From Lachnospiraceae bacterium (GTDB lineage: Bacteria > Bacillota > Clostridia > Lachnospirales > Lachnospiraceae): a stretch of 64,000 nt of DNA. Below the pieces are notes generated by a model that did not search any database, was not told the origin of the DNA, and saw only the letters and a list, made by a program, of their open reading frames with translations. The position numbers were made by a program, and so were the translations under genes. The DNA lies in NCBI GenBank assembly GCA_017542245.1, contig JAFXXN010000053.1, forward strand, positions 1 through 64,000, read 5' to 3'. Of the stretch, positions 8,755-17,608 are shown piece by piece (the first letter of the stretch is position 1; every line of letters begins with the position of its first letter).

Positions 8755-10413
8755 TTACTTAATAGTTATTCTGCTTCCGGTTGTTCCGTATGAATCTTCT
8801 GATACAACTCCTCCAAGAACTTCAGTGATATATTCTACTACAACGTCATCAAGCGGTACACCGGTATCAAACTGAGATTTGGATGTTGCAAATGCATAAT
8901 ATGTATCTCCGCCGACTGCACAGAAATTATTGGTTACTACTGCATAGATAGCTTTCTTATCAAAAGGCTGACCATTTATGCTCTCGATAGTTACACGTTT
9001 TATCTTCTTCGGTGCATAATATGTTGAATTCGGATACTGAGCTCCCTGCTTATATGCTTTCTTTGTATTGATAGTATATTTAATACCTGCTACCTGTGGG
9101 AATCCTCCGTTAGCTTCCGGAGTCGCAAAAGTAGATGCTTCAAGAGCTTCAAGTAATTTTGATCCTTCCATATAGACAACAGTAAGAGTATTTCCGAAAG
9201 GAAGCACTGTCTTTATGTCATTCATAGTGATGTCGCCTGCTTCAACAGTTGCACGGATACCACCGCCATTTGTTACAGCTACTATATGATCCTTATCAAC
9301 AATAATACCTGATTCCTGTTTAGATATTTTCCAAAGCATCGCATCTGTAACAAGATCGCCGAGATTTGTCTCTTCGGTTCTGTTTCCTATCTTCTCACCA
9401 TTTAACAGTACTTCTGTCTTTGCAAAAACAGTTCCGTACATCTTATTGATTTTCTTAATGATCTTTGCAGCCTTCTTAGCTACTGTTGCGTCAGGAGTAA
9501 TCAAACTGCTTGCTATAGAAACAGGAATAAGCAAATTATCTTCAATCTGTTTTGACTCGTTATCAATAACTACCATTCCAATATATTCAAATTTAGTTCC
9601 GGTAGACGCGATCGGTTCGCCATTAGGCCCCTGAGTCATAACAGTATGTGAATGACCGTCAAGGATCATATCGATTCCCTTGGTGTTGTTATATATATCC
9701 AAAGAAGTATTAGGAGCTGTCTCAGCATCAACGCCAAGATGTGCTAAGCAGATCACGATATCCGAACCACCCTTTAAGAGGTCTACCTGCTGCTGAGCCA
9801 CCTTGTAAAGGCCATCAGCCTGTGCCATCTTAATAAATCCCATCATAGCGGGGTTGGCTTTAGTGAGTGCTTCAGGAGTTTCAAGCCCAAAGAACCCGAT
9901 GTTTAAACCTGACTTAGTAACCCAAATATAGTTCGGTTTATACATATTCTTACCGCTTGAATAGTATACGTTTGCACAGAGAAGCTTGAAATTTGCTTTC
10001 TTAAGATTTTTGTTCAACTGTTTGTAACCGTAATCAAACTCATGATTTCCTAGGATTGCAATGTCATAACCTGCTGCATTCATCATATTTATGGCATTTT
10101 TTCCTTTGTTAATGGAAACATAAGTAGATCCCTGGCTGTAATCTCCGCAGTCAACAAGAATTACTTCTGCACCTTTAGCCTGTAACAGATCTTTTGCTGC
10201 CTTAACATAAGCATATCCCTCTATTGCACCATGAACATCATTGGTATGAAGGATAACGGTCTTCCCGGAGTAGTCAGTTGATATAAGCTGCATGAACTGT
10301 GCTTGGAGTTCAGGTGAAAGAACTACGTCTTCATCAGCTTTTACTGCAAGCCCCGGAATAGCGATGGCAATTACCAACAGCATCGCACAAAGTTTTGCTA
10401 AAAACTTCCTCAT
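8755..10413 (-). CDS. Secreted 5'-nucleotidase / 2',3'-cyclic phosphodiesterase (UshA family)
   Basis: A 552-aa exported metallophosphatase. The N-terminus has a signal peptide: MRKFLAKLC, a hydrophobic stretch, then a probable cleavage around AVKADE. The calcineurin-like domain shows HTNDVHG, DCGDYSQGS, GNHEFDYGY and DGHSHT, the metal-binding residues of the family. The C-terminal 5'-nucleotidase domain has NGGGIRA and the substrate-stacking GNTLTVV region. It probably releases nucleosides and phosphate from extracellular nucleotides. There is no LPXTG anchor or surface-binding repeat, so it is likely free or loosely held at the wall. Start ATG follows TAGGAGGA. Confidence 0.9.
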   Translation of the reverse strand: MRKFLAKLCAMLLVIAIAIPGLAVKADEDVVLSPELQAQFMQLISTDYSGKTVILHTNDVHGAIEGYAYVKAAKDLLQAKGAEVILVDCGDYSQGSTYVSINKGKNAINMMNAAGYDIAILGNHEFDYGYKQLNKNLKKANFKLLCANVYYSSGKNMYKPNYIWVTKSGLNIGFFGLETPEALTKANPAMMGFIKMAQADGLYKVAQQQVDLLKGGSDIVICLAHLGVDAETAPNTSLDIYNNTKGIDMILDGHSHTVMTQGPNGEPIASTGTKFEYIGMVVIDNESKQIEDNLLIPVSIASSLITPDATVAKKAAKIIKKINKMYGTVFAKTEVLLNGEKIGNRTEETNLGDLVTDAMLWKISKQESGIIVDKDHIVAVTNGGGIRATVEAGDITMNDIKTVLPFGNTLTVVYMEGSKLLEALEASTFATPEANGGFPQVAGIKYTINTKKAYKQGAQYPNSTYYAPKKIKRVTIESINGQPFDKKAIYAVVTNNFCAVGGDTYYAFATSKSQFDTGVPLDDVVVEYITEVLGGVVSEDSYGTTGSRITIK

Positions 10414-10470
10414 TGAAAAGTCCTCCTATAAAATATTTATTATAATCCCTTTTCAGGGTTATAATTAAAT

Positions 10471-12732
10471 TTATTTTTCATCGCTCATAATATCGTTCAA
10501 GTCAAAATCTTCCGAAAGAAGCACTGAAAGTTCAGCATCTTTTTCAGCAACAAGTCGTTTTGACTGATTTAGAATGGCCTCTTCTATTTTGTTTCTAGCA
10601 AGACGGCCGTTTCCTGCATCTGCAGCACGAACCATCTGTACAGCATTAAAGTATGATGTAAGTGCCGGATCGGCACCTTCGTCTATCGTATATCCCTTTG
10701 ACTTTGCTATTGAACGTGAAATCTTAAGCAGTTCCTCTCCGGTATAATCAGGGAAGTTTATTACATTCGGGAAGCGGCTTTTAAGTCCTGAGTTTGATGT
10801 CAGAAACTCCTGCATTTCATTCGAATAGCCTGCAAGAATAACTATCAGGTTTTCTCTGTTGTCTTCAATTCCCTTTACAAGTGTATCAATGGCCTCCAGT
10901 CCGAAACTGTCATCCTTCCCGCGGTACAGGCTGTAAGCTTCATCAATAAAAAGCACTCCGCCTACTGCTGAAGAAATTACCTGATTTGTAAGGGGCGCCG
11001 TATGTCCGACATATCGTCCTACCAGATCCGCCCTTGAAACTTCTACCAGCTGACCGCCTGTAAGAACGCCTATGGCCTTCAGATACTTGCTGATTATCCT
11101 TGCGATCGTAGTCTTTCCTGTTCCTGGACTTCCCGTAAAGATCATATGCTTGCTTACTTCGCTGGTTTTTAAACCTTCCTCCGCCCTGCGTTTCTGGACC
11201 TTATAATATTCTTCAAGGCTAAAGATATATTCTTTAACTTTATCAAGACCGACAATAGCGTCCATTTCTTTCTTGATTTCTTCTATCTCTCCCCTGAATC
11301 CTTCAGGAAGAAGAGCTGAAAGGTCTATTATCTCATCTTTGTATTTTGCATTTATCCTTCCCTCAGAAACTCCAAGCTTTAATTCAGCATCTTTGGGATA
11401 ATCGCCCTCAAGCTTTGCCTGGGCCAGTGCCTGAAGTACTGAATCATAGAAATCCTGCACGCCCTTTAAACCCGCCTGACGTTCTGATCTGGATACACTG
11501 TATTCCAGGAAACCTTCATCAAAATCGAGTTTAAAGAAAAACTGTTTGTCAGCTTTTGTTTTAAGCTCGTCAAGTTCTCCTTCTGCAATCTTTTTAATTG
11601 CATCTTTTTCCAATTCTGCCGTTACACATACGTCTCCTAGAGCATTTATAAAAGGAGCTCCCATAATACCCGCTGCCTTATCAAGTGCTTTTTCGGAAAT
11701 GAATACAAGATATTTGCCATTTGCGGTAAATGCACTTACAGCTTCGCTTGCAAGAGAGTTCTGTACATTTACAAGCTGTCCCTTTTGCATTATATAACGC
11801 TCTGAAAGCTGAAATCTTCCATCTATAACCAAAGATGAAATATGTGTTAAGAATGAAGGATGGCAATTTTCAAAGTTTTCAAACAATACTATTCTGGAAT
11901 TACACGAAAGTGCAGAGAAGATATCCTGCAGGAAAAGTTTTTCCATAGATGCATCAGTGTAAATACCCAGATCAAGTATCCTTATATCGGAATTACGAAG
12001 AATTCCCCTCTTGTTAAGCTCATTAGCTATTTCCTGGAGCGCATGATGTTTTCCTGTATCTTTTTTGCCGGTAATAAAAATGCTGTTTAATGCTTTAGGA
12101 TTTTCAGGCGGCATTACAAGCGGACGTTTAAACGCTATAACCAGTTTCTTTATGAATTCTTCCTGTCCAAAAACCTTTTTATTCAGTTCGTCAGCCAGAC
12201 CTGTAAATTTTTCAAGCGAGGCTTCTCTTGAAGATACAATTTCCTCTTCATTCTTTCCGGTTGACCGTGAATCAGTATTATCTTCCTGTCCCGAAGAAAA
12301 TGCTCCTTTATTTGATGTTGTCGCATTTCCTGTCTGATAAGGACTCATTCCAAAATCTCTCATCCATGAATCGTCTATTCTCGAATCTATTCCGAAATCC
12401 TCACGGAGACTGTTTGTATAATTATCCAGGGCTTTATTCAGTTTGTCCTGATTTTCCAGAAGCTGTTTTTTTACAGCATCATTCTTTGCCTCCGCTTCCT
12501 TTCTCTTCTTTTCGCCTTCTAAAAGAGAATTAAGCTCTGAATTAGCCCTTGAATACATGTTGGAAATATCTGACATGCTTGTACGCATACTCGGCATAGT
12601 CTTTCCGGTAAGCTTTGCAAGGTTATCCATCAAAGTACCGCCGTTTTTCTTCTGCATTTTTCTGGCCTGTTCTATCTCGGCTTCTGTATAAATACTCCTG
12701 CTACCGGAGTTACTCATAAAATCATCTTTCAT
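10471..12732 (-). CDS. Double AAA+ ATPase, C-terminal SpoVK/CbbX-like domain
   Basis: A 753-aa cytosolic protein. Residues about 1-170 are a charged, probably partly coiled-coil N-terminus. Residues about 180-440 resemble an AAA module, but the Walker A is altered (GKKDTGKHHA), so it may not hydrolyse ATP. Residues about 490-750 are a well-conserved CbxX/CfqX (CbbX, SpoVK) type AAA+ domain with Walker A GSPGTGKTT, Walker B VLFIDEAY and an arginine-finger region (GLKSRFP). Such proteins remodel protein complexes; the client here is unknown. It shares strand and neighbourhood with the SCP2-like gene upstream, with a repeat fragment (12763-12805) between them. An alternative start at Met6 is possible; the ribosome binding site is weak for both. 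Confidence 0.8.
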   Translation of the reverse strand: MKDDFMSNSGSRSIYTEAEIEQARKMQKKNGGTLMDNLAKLTGKTMPSMRTSMSDISNMYSRANSELNSLLEGEKKRKEAEAKNDAVKKQLLENQDKLNKALDNYTNSLREDFGIDSRIDDSWMRDFGMSPYQTGNATTSNKGAFSSGQEDNTDSRSTGKNEEEIVSSREASLEKFTGLADELNKKVFGQEEFIKKLVIAFKRPLVMPPENPKALNSIFITGKKDTGKHHALQEIANELNKRGILRNSDIRILDLGIYTDASMEKLFLQDIFSALSCNSRIVLFENFENCHPSFLTHISSLVIDGRFQLSERYIMQKGQLVNVQNSLASEAVSAFTANGKYLVFISEKALDKAAGIMGAPFINALGDVCVTAELEKDAIKKIAEGELDELKTKADKQFFFKLDFDEGFLEYSVSRSERQAGLKGVQDFYDSVLQALAQAKLEGDYPKDAELKLGVSEGRINAKYKDEIIDLSALLPEGFRGEIEEIKKEMDAIVGLDKVKEYIFSLEEYYKVQKRRAEEGLKTSEVSKHMIFTGSPGTGKTTIARIISKYLKAIGVLTGGQLVEVSRADLVGRYVGHTAPLTNQVISSAVGGVLFIDEAYSLYRGKDDSFGLEAIDTLVKGIEDNRENLIVILAGYSNEMQEFLTSNSGLKSRFPNVINFPDYTGEELLKISRSIAKSKGYTIDEGADPALTSYFNAVQMVRAADAGNGRLARNKIEEAILNQSKRLVAEKDAELSVLLSEDFDLNDIMSDEK

Positions 12733-12762
12733 TGTCAGTCTCGCTTTTTTATTATGTAAATA

Positions 12763-12805
12763 TCACCTTGAAAATGCCTTCGGCGTTTCCTTAGTAACAA
12801 AACTT
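12763..12805. repeat. Dispersed two-hairpin repeat, degenerate partial copy A
   Basis: Begins TCACCTTGAAAATGCC and ends near AGTAACAAAACTTA. It corresponds to the first half (hairpin 1) of the roughly 74-bp repeat seen complete at 32916-32989, with several substitutions and no second hairpin. It lies between two minus-strand genes. Confidence 0.75.
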
Positions 12806-12815
12806 AGAGTTTAGA

Positions 12816-13172
12816 TCAATCCGCTTTTTTATCCTTACCGTCAAGATAAGACAGTTTTATATTTTCAAGGCATAGTTCAAGCTTTCTGACATCCCCTTCA
12901 AATCTCATCTTTCCGCTGCTCAAGCTGCTGCGCATGGTACATTTTCTTTCACAGACATCTTTCAATGCTTTTCCGGTAGTGATAAAAAGACCATCTCTGT
13001 CATAATAGTCATAGGGTTCTATAACGCACTGCCTATCGGCAACTTCAAAATAGAAGATTCCCTCTCCCTCACCTACTACATTAACCTGAAATGCAATATG
13101 TTCATAAATATTTCTGGCGTCGGCATACTCAAATACTTTTCTGACCATTTCAACAATCTGTTCGTATGTCAT
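12816..13172 (-). CDS. Small SCP2-like protein
   Basis: 118 aa from the internal ATG (MTYEQIVEM); the strong GGGAGGGG lies 5 nt upstream of that codon, so the longer frame is rejected. The fold pattern (YFEVADRQCVIEP, TTGKALKDV, GKMRFEGDVRKL) resembles the SCP-2 sterol-transfer/lipid-binding superfamily, where the G..KFEGD..K(L) end is typical. That assignment is by eye and tentative. It is immediately upstream of the double AAA ATPase and probably co-transcribed with it. Substrate and role are unknown. Confidence 0.6.
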   Translation of the reverse strand: MTYEQIVEMVRKVFEYADARNIYEHIAFQVNVVGEGEGIFYFEVADRQCVIEPYDYYDRDGLFITTGKALKDVCERKCTMRSSLSSGKMRFEGDVRKLELCLENIKLSYLDGKDKKAD

Positions 13173-13228
13173 ATTTACCCCTCCCATCTTTTCAGGATTT
13201 CAAATTGTGCACACAATAATCCAAGTGT

Positions 13229-13257
13229 ATTTTAGCATACATTTTGAAAAATTTCAA
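13229..13257 (-). promoter_or_regulatory. Promoter of the SCP2-like/AAA operon
   Basis: TTGAAA (13252-13257) and TAAAAT (13229-13234) on the minus strand, 17 nt apart. It is divergent from, and almost back to back with, the alr promoter. Confidence 0.65.
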
Positions 13258-13279
13258 TTAAATTCTTTTTTTGTATTTA

Positions 13280-13307
13280 TTGCAAAAAAAAATCATTGGA
13301 GTATAAT
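13280..13307 (+). promoter_or_regulatory. alr promoter
   Basis: TTGCAA (13280-13285) and TATAAT (13302-13307), spacing 16 nt, just ahead of the alanine racemase gene. It leaves a very short leader of about 25 nt. Confidence 0.65.
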
Positions 13308-13339
13308 TATAAAAAATGAACTATCAATATGGAGGAGAA

Positions 13340-14509
13340 ATGGAATCTACACTTAGAAGAACATGGGCTGAAATCAATCTTGATTCTTTAATCTATAACT
13401 ACAAAGCCATACGTAAGAAAATCGGTGAAAATGTTAAATTTCTCGGAGTTGTTAAGGCTGATGCATACGGACATGGCGCCATAATGGTTTCAAAAACCCT
13501 CGAAGAGAACGGAGCCGACTATCTCGCAGTAAGCAGTATGGATGAAGCTATGGAACTAAGGCTTCATGATATAAAAATGCCCATCCTGATCCTCGGACAT
13601 ACCCCCAAGGATCAGGTTGAGCGGCTGATAGATTTTAACATCACTCAAGCTGTAACCTGCAAAGCAAAAGCAGTAGAATACTCCGAGGAGGCTACCCGCC
13701 TCAACAAGACTCTGAAAATTCACATCAAAGTCGATACAGGTATGTCAAGACTGGGTTATCTTTGCAACGGTGATTTTTTTGAAAATGGTGTCATGGGCAT
13801 ATTGGAAGCCATAAACATGCCGGGGCTCGATGCAGAAGGAATATTCACTCATTTCGCCGTTTCCGATGAGCCTGGTGAAGAATGCAGGAAATATACTGAA
13901 CATCAGTTTAAACTCTTTACCGACGTTATTAACCACGTCGAAGAAATGTCCGGTAAGAAGTTCCGCATAAAACACTGTGCCAACACGGGCGCTGTATCCG
14001 AATATCCTAATACCTATCTGGATATGGTCCGTCCTGGACTTCTTCTTTACGGCTATGGTGAATTTGCAAAAAAGATGGGCCTCAAGCCTGTTATGTCTCT
14101 AAAAACCAACATCAGTACCATCAAAACCTATCCTGCAGGTACCGCTATAAGCTACGGTGGGGTCTTCGTCACTGACAGAACCACCCGTGTAGGCGTTCTT
14201 CCTTATGGTTATGCCGACGGCTTCTTAAGAAGTCTCTCAAACAAGTGTTCCCTTATGACTTCAGTCGGTCCGGCAAAACAGCTCGGAAAGATATGTATGG
14301 ATATGTGTATGATAGATGTTTCCAATATGCAGGGTGTCGGAGTCGGTTCCGAAATAGAAATCTTTGGTGAAAAGAACCCCATAGAAACCCTGTCTGAAAC
14401 TGCAGGAACAATCCCTTATGAACTAACCTGCGCCGTTAGTAAACGTGTTCCCAGAAGTTACATCAAAAACAACGAAATCATAGAAAAAGAGCTGTTGTTA
14501 AGGATATAA
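13340..14509 (+). CDS. alr: Alanine racemase
   Basis: A pyridoxal-phosphate enzyme making D-alanine for peptidoglycan. The start is the ATG at 13340 directly after GGAGGAGAA, giving 389 aa. The PLP lysine lies in VVKADAYGHG near the N-terminus. The second catalytic base, the tyrosine in the C-terminal domain, lies in AISYGG. The substrate and dimer motifs MCMDMCMIDVS and RPGLLLYG are present. It is one of few plus-strand genes in this half and stands convergent to rplA, with a shared bidirectional terminator at 14510-14542. Confidence 0.95.
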   Translation: MESTLRRTWAEINLDSLIYNYKAIRKKIGENVKFLGVVKADAYGHGAIMVSKTLEENGADYLAVSSMDEAMELRLHDIKMPILILGHTPKDQVERLIDFNITQAVTCKAKAVEYSEEATRLNKTLKIHIKVDTGMSRLGYLCNGDFFENGVMGILEAINMPGLDAEGIFTHFAVSDEPGEECRKYTEHQFKLFTDVINHVEEMSGKKFRIKHCANTGAVSEYPNTYLDMVRPGLLLYGYGEFAKKMGLKPVMSLKTNISTIKTYPAGTAISYGGVFVTDRTTRVGVLPYGYADGFLRSLSNKCSLMTSVGPAKQLGKICMDMCMIDVSNMQGVGVGSEIEIFGEKNPIETLSETAGTIPYELTCAVSKRVPRSYIKNNEIIEKELLLRI

Positions 14510-14542
14510 AAAAAACCTCCTTTTTTAAGGAGGTTAATTTTT
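14510..14542. terminator. Bidirectional terminator between alr and rplA
   Basis: AACCTCCTT pairs with AAGGAGGTT, flanked by A runs on the left and T runs on the right. It would therefore work for alr (plus) and rplA (minus). It also marks the end of the ribosomal operon directly after rplA. Confidence 0.85.
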
Positions 14543-15241
14543 TTACATTGCATTTATCTTAGCTGCATTCAATTTAATTCCGGGGCCCATCGATGAAGCA
14601 ATGGTACAGCTCTTAATATACTGTCCTTTTGCTGCTGCGGGTTTTGCCTTTATAATTGCTCCGATGAGAGTATTAAGATTCTCTGTAAGCTGCTCCTCTG
14701 TGAAGCTCTTCTTTCCTATAGGGCAGTGAACAATGTTTGTCTTGTCAAGACGATACTCAATCTTACCTGCCTTAATATCTTTAACTGCGTTAGCTACATC
14801 CATGGTAACTGTTCCTGCTTTAGGGTTAGGCATTAATCCCTTAGGTCCGAGAACACGTCCTAAACGTCCTACAACACCCATCATATCAGGAGTAGCTACT
14901 ACTACATCAAACTCAAACCATCCGTCATTCTGAATCTTGGGAATAAGTTCATCTCCGCCAACGTAATCAGCACCTGCTGCCTCAGCCTCCTGAACCTTAG
15001 GACCCTTAGCGAATACAAGTACTCTTACTTTCTTTCCTGTTCCGTGAGGAAGTACTACAGCGCCACGGATCTGCTGATCTGCATGACGTCCGTCAAGACC
15101 CATACGGAAATGTGCTTCAATAGTCTCATCAAACTTTGCAACTGCTGTTTTCTTTACAAGAGCGCAGGCATCTGCAACCTCATACTGTGCTGTCTTATCA
15201 ATAAGCTTTGCAGCTTCGTTATATTTCTTTCCTCTTTTCAT
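14543..15241 (-). CDS. rplA: 50S ribosomal protein L1
   Basis: L1 forms the mobile stalk at the E site and is a translational autoregulator in many bacteria. The length of 232 aa is typical. It opens [17 protein letters not shown] and carries the conserved GxDxLIPKIQ and [15 protein letters not shown] segments. The ribosome binding site AGGAGG precedes the ATG. It is the last gene of rpmG-secE-nusG-rplK-rplA; rplJ and rplL do not follow, and a terminator closes the operon. Confidence 0.97.
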   Translation of the reverse strand: MKRGKKYNEAAKLIDKTAQYEVADACALVKKTAVAKFDETIEAHFRMGLDGRHADQQIRGAVVLPHGTGKKVRVLVFAKGPKVQEAEAAGADYVGGDELIPKIQNDGWFEFDVVVATPDMMGVVGRLGRVLGPKGLMPNPKAGTVTMDVANAVKDIKAGKIEYRLDKTNIVHCPIGKKSFTEEQLTENLNTLIGAIIKAKPAAAKGQYIKSCTIASSMGPGIKLNAAKINAM

Positions 15242-15306
15242 TATTAACCTCCTGGTGGTAATATCGGACTTATAAGTCCTTCCACTTTAGCAATTAGTGT
15301 ATTTTA

Positions 15307-15732
15307 TTAATCCTCAACTACGATTCCCATGCTTCTCGCAGTTCCTGCGATCATGCTGGTAGCTGCCTCGATGCTGGCTGCGTTAAGATCAGGCATCTTC
15401 TTCTCGGCAATCTTCTGAACCTCTGAACGCTTAATGGTAGCAACCTTATTCTTGTTAGGCTGACCTGAAGCGCTCTTTAAGTTGCAGGCCTTCTTTAAAA
15501 GCACTGCTGCGGGAGGAGTCTTAGTAATGAAGCTGAAGCTTCTGTCTGCATAAACGGTAATAACAACAGGAATGATAAGATCACCCTGATCTGCAGTTCT
15601 TGCATTAAACTCCTTTGTAAACTGTACAATGTTTACTCCGTGCTGACCAAGTGCGGGACCTACGGGAGGTGCCGGTGTTGCCTTTCCAGCCGGAATCTGT
15701 AATTTGATATAACCAGTAACTTTCTTTGCCAT
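15307..15732 (-). CDS. rplK: 50S ribosomal protein L11
   Basis: L11 sits at the GTPase-associated centre and is needed for stringent response signalling. The 141-aa product has the proline-rich N-terminal segment [16 protein letters not shown] and the RNA-binding C-terminal domain ([15 protein letters not shown]). It follows nusG by 40 bp and precedes rplA. Confidence 0.97.
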   Translation of the reverse strand: MAKKVTGYIKLQIPAGKATPAPPVGPALGQHGVNIVQFTKEFNARTADQGDLIIPVVITVYADRSFSFITKTPPAAVLLKKACNLKSASGQPNKNKVATIKRSEVQKIAEKKMPDLNAASIEAATSMIAGTARSMGIVVED

Positions 15733-15772
15733 TTTAATCCTCGATTCTGCGTTACATACGCCTTTAGTATCA

Positions 15773-16291
15773 TTATAAATCTAATCTTACATCCGTAAAT
15801 CCGATTTCAACGGGTGTCTCTCTGCCAAATACATCGATATTTATCGTAATGGTCTGCTTGCTTTCATTGATCATCTTGACAACACCCTGGTAATTCTCCC
15901 AGGCTCCGGCGGTAACGGTAACCGTATCACCTACTTCAAAGTCAAGCATGATCTCCTCGCCTGCTACACCCATGGCCTTCATTTCTTCTTCGGTAAGCGG
16001 TACCGGTTTGGATCCGGGTCCGACAAAACCTGTAACACCTCTGGTATTCCTGACAACATACCAAGTATTATCATTCATAACCATGTTTAACAGCACATAA
16101 CCGGGGAACATTTTCTTCTGTACTTTCTTCCTGACACCATTCTTTATCTCAATAACGTCCTGAAGAGGTACCGATACTTCAAGTATCTGATCCTGAAGTC
16201 CTCTGTTCTCGATAGTCTTCTCAATATTGGCTTTTACTTTGTTCTCATACCCTGAATAAGTATGAACGACATACCAGTTAGCTTCTGCCAT
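15773..16291 (-). CDS. nusG: Transcription antitermination/pausing factor NusG
   Basis: A 172-aa NusG with the N-terminal NGN domain ([15 protein letters not shown]) and the C-terminal KOW domain ([19 protein letters not shown]). It binds RNA polymerase and couples it to Rho or the ribosome. It is encoded directly after secE in the standard order; GGAG lies upstream of the ATG. Confidence 0.97.
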   Translation of the reverse strand: MAEANWYVVHTYSGYENKVKANIEKTIENRGLQDQILEVSVPLQDVIEIKNGVRKKVQKKMFPGYVLLNMVMNDNTWYVVRNTRGVTGFVGPGSKPVPLTEEEMKAMGVAGEEIMLDFEVGDTVTVTAGAWENYQGVVKMINESKQTITINIDVFGRETPVEIGFTDVRLDL

Positions 16292-16341
16292 ATTTTAACT
16301 CCATTTCTGTATGCGACCTCAAGTTTCCTGATTTCTTATGA

Positions 16342-16545
16342 TCACAATGTTAAAATTTTGTCTAAACCAAACTTTATGGCTGCATCAACCAGTGCGATGA
16401 TTGCACCCAAAATGACAGAAACGACTACTACGGCAGCTGATTCCTTCATCAGTGTGACCTTATCGGGCCAAACTATCTTTTTGAATTCTTTCTTTACTCC
16501 GGAAAAGAAACTTTCCTTTTTCTTAGGAGCTGCTGCATCACTCAT
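16342..16545 (-). CDS. secE: Preprotein translocase subunit SecE
   Basis: A short membrane subunit of the SecYEG channel. I take the ATG giving 67 aa (MSDAAAPKKK), 8 nt after AAGGAAGG, rather than the GTG three codons earlier. The conserved amphipathic segment KKEFKKIVWPDK is followed by a single transmembrane helix (AAVVVVSVILGAIIALVDAA), as in other short Gram-positive SecE proteins. Confidence 0.95.
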   Translation of the reverse strand: MSDAAAPKKKESFFSGVKKEFKKIVWPDKVTLMKESAAVVVVSVILGAIIALVDAAIKFGLDKILTL

Positions 16546-16565
16546 AGTGCACACCTTCCTTTCTG

Positions 16566-16715
16566 TTATTTGGTTTCCTTGTGCATCGTATGCTTCTTAC
16601 AGAACCTGCAATACTTCTTTGTTTCCATTCTGTCAGGATGATTCTTTTTTTCTTTCGTCATGTTGTAATTACGCTGCTTGCATTCTGTACATGCCAATGT
16701 AATCTTTACTCGCAC
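16566..16715 (-). CDS. rpmG: 50S ribosomal protein L33
   Basis: A 49-aa gene at 16566-16715 with a GTG start (complement CAC at 16713-16715) behind GGAGGTGG. The protein reads [18 protein letters not shown], then a basic middle, then [17 protein letters not shown]. The two CxxC pairs (CTEC and CRFC) form the zinc ribbon of the Zn-binding L33 type. It is the first gene of the rpmG-secE-nusG-rplK-rplA operon, the usual Firmicutes order. Confidence 0.96.
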   Translation of the reverse strand: MRVKITLACTECKQRNYNMTKEKKNHPDRMETKKYCRFCKKHTMHKETK

Positions 16716-16811
16716 AACTTCCACCTCCGTTAATTTATTCTCACGAACAATGTGGTATTTTGCCCGTGGCTGTATGCAGGCAACAAAAAAAGAACTGTCG
16801 CCAGCCTTTAC

Positions 16812-16840
16812 ACTTTATCACGTATTTTGTGCCATGTCAA
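16812..16840 (-). promoter_or_regulatory. Promoter of the rpmG-secE-nusG-rplKA operon
   Basis: TTGACA (16835-16840) and TAAAGT (16812-16817) on the minus strand, 17 nt apart, with a leader of about 90 nt. The promoter sits inside a long-looped inverted repeat (AAAAAAAGAACT with AGTTCTTTTTTT, about 16786-16852). Confidence 0.65.
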
Positions 16841-16868
16841 GTTCTTTTTTTATATTTTGATTTATTTT

Positions 16869-17048
16869 TCAGTTACGAATTATCGCTTTTACATTTTTTT
16901 CAGCCTGTTTCCTGGGAATCATTATCATATGTCCACAGCCGCAGCACTTTAATCTGAAATCCATGCCGATCCTTAATACTTCCCACTCACTGTTACCGCA
17001 CGGATGCTGTTTTTTCAGCCTGAGCCTGTCTCCAACCTGTATGTCCAT
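16869..17048 (-). CDS. DUF951 family protein
   Basis: 59 aa from the internal ATG (MDIQVGDRLRLKKQHPCG), chosen because GAGGTGGG lies just upstream. The pattern MxIxxGDxxxLKKxHPCG, then W.VLRIGMDFRLKCxGCG, is the signature of the small DUF951 family of Firmicutes. The HPCG, CCGCGH and IPRKxAEK elements suggest a small metal- or nucleic-acid-binding beta protein. The molecular role is not known. It lies between fliS and the rpmG promoter. Confidence 0.85.
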   Translation of the reverse strand: MDIQVGDRLRLKKQHPCGNSEWEVLRIGMDFRLKCCGCGHMIMIPRKQAEKNVKAIIRN

Positions 17049-17096
17049 AACCCACCTCTGTTTCAAAGTATCCGTTTGAACTTTCAGCAAAAGTCC

Positions 17097-17573
17097 CTAT
17101 GCCAAGAAACCTCTATTGGTCCCAATGCCCATATCCGCCTCGTTTAATGTTCCTTTTCCGTACGTTAGCCCGGCATATATCTGTTGAGCATTCTCCATTA
17201 CGCTTTCAGAATTATCCTGTCCCGCTATTTGAGAAAATGCTTCGCCGATACGTGAAAGTATTCCTCTCGCCTCATCCAGTCCTCGGTCCTCTCCAGAAAT
17301 GTCACAGGCAATAAGTTTTTTCTGAACATACTCATAAATGCTTAAAAGATTTTTTGAAATGGGATACTTAAAATCAAGCGATCTCATCAGTTCGCCAAGG
17401 AAACGCTGCGCAGATTTAAGTTCCGTCCTGTATCCGTTAACATCGCCTTCTTCAAGGCATTTCGAAGCACAATCGATATTTTCTATGATAATATCAAATG
17501 TTACAACTACAAGATCGGTCTTATTAGCCTGACTGATCCGTCTTGTAAAATCTTTCTTTTTTTCAGAAGTCAT
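17097..17573 (-). CDS. FliS-like flagellin export chaperone
   Basis: 158 aa. The helical pattern matches FliS: an N-terminal segment ending in a tract like ANKTDLVVVTFDIIIENI, then a central R.LGELMRSLDFKYPISKNLLSIYEYV. FliS keeps flagellin unfolded before export. The gene stands alone, without fliD, fliC or other flagellar genes nearby, between DUF951 and a small unknown gene next to ftsH. A diverged FliS acting on a single flagellin is the simplest reading; another secretion-linked client cannot be excluded. Confidence 0.75.
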   Translation of the reverse strand: MTSEKKKDFTRRISQANKTDLVVVTFDIIIENIDCASKCLEEGDVNGYRTELKSAQRFLGELMRSLDFKYPISKNLLSIYEYVQKKLIACDISGEDRGLDEARGILSRIGEAFSQIAGQDNSESVMENAQQIYAGLTYGKGTLNEADMGIGTNRGFLA

Positions 17574-17608
17574 AGTCAGAACCTCCCAAATTTGATGTGT
17601 ATTATCCT

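Noticed and set aside
8433-8755. T-box leader upstream of pheA
   Set aside because: No T-box sequence or specifier-loop layout, and the leader is too short. A Phe-containing ORF and terminator explain it better.
16786-16852. Terminator formed by AAAAAAAGAACT and AGTTCTTTTTTT
   Set aside because: The loop is about 43 nt and contains a good promoter, so efficient termination is doubtful. Kept only as a comment on the promoter.
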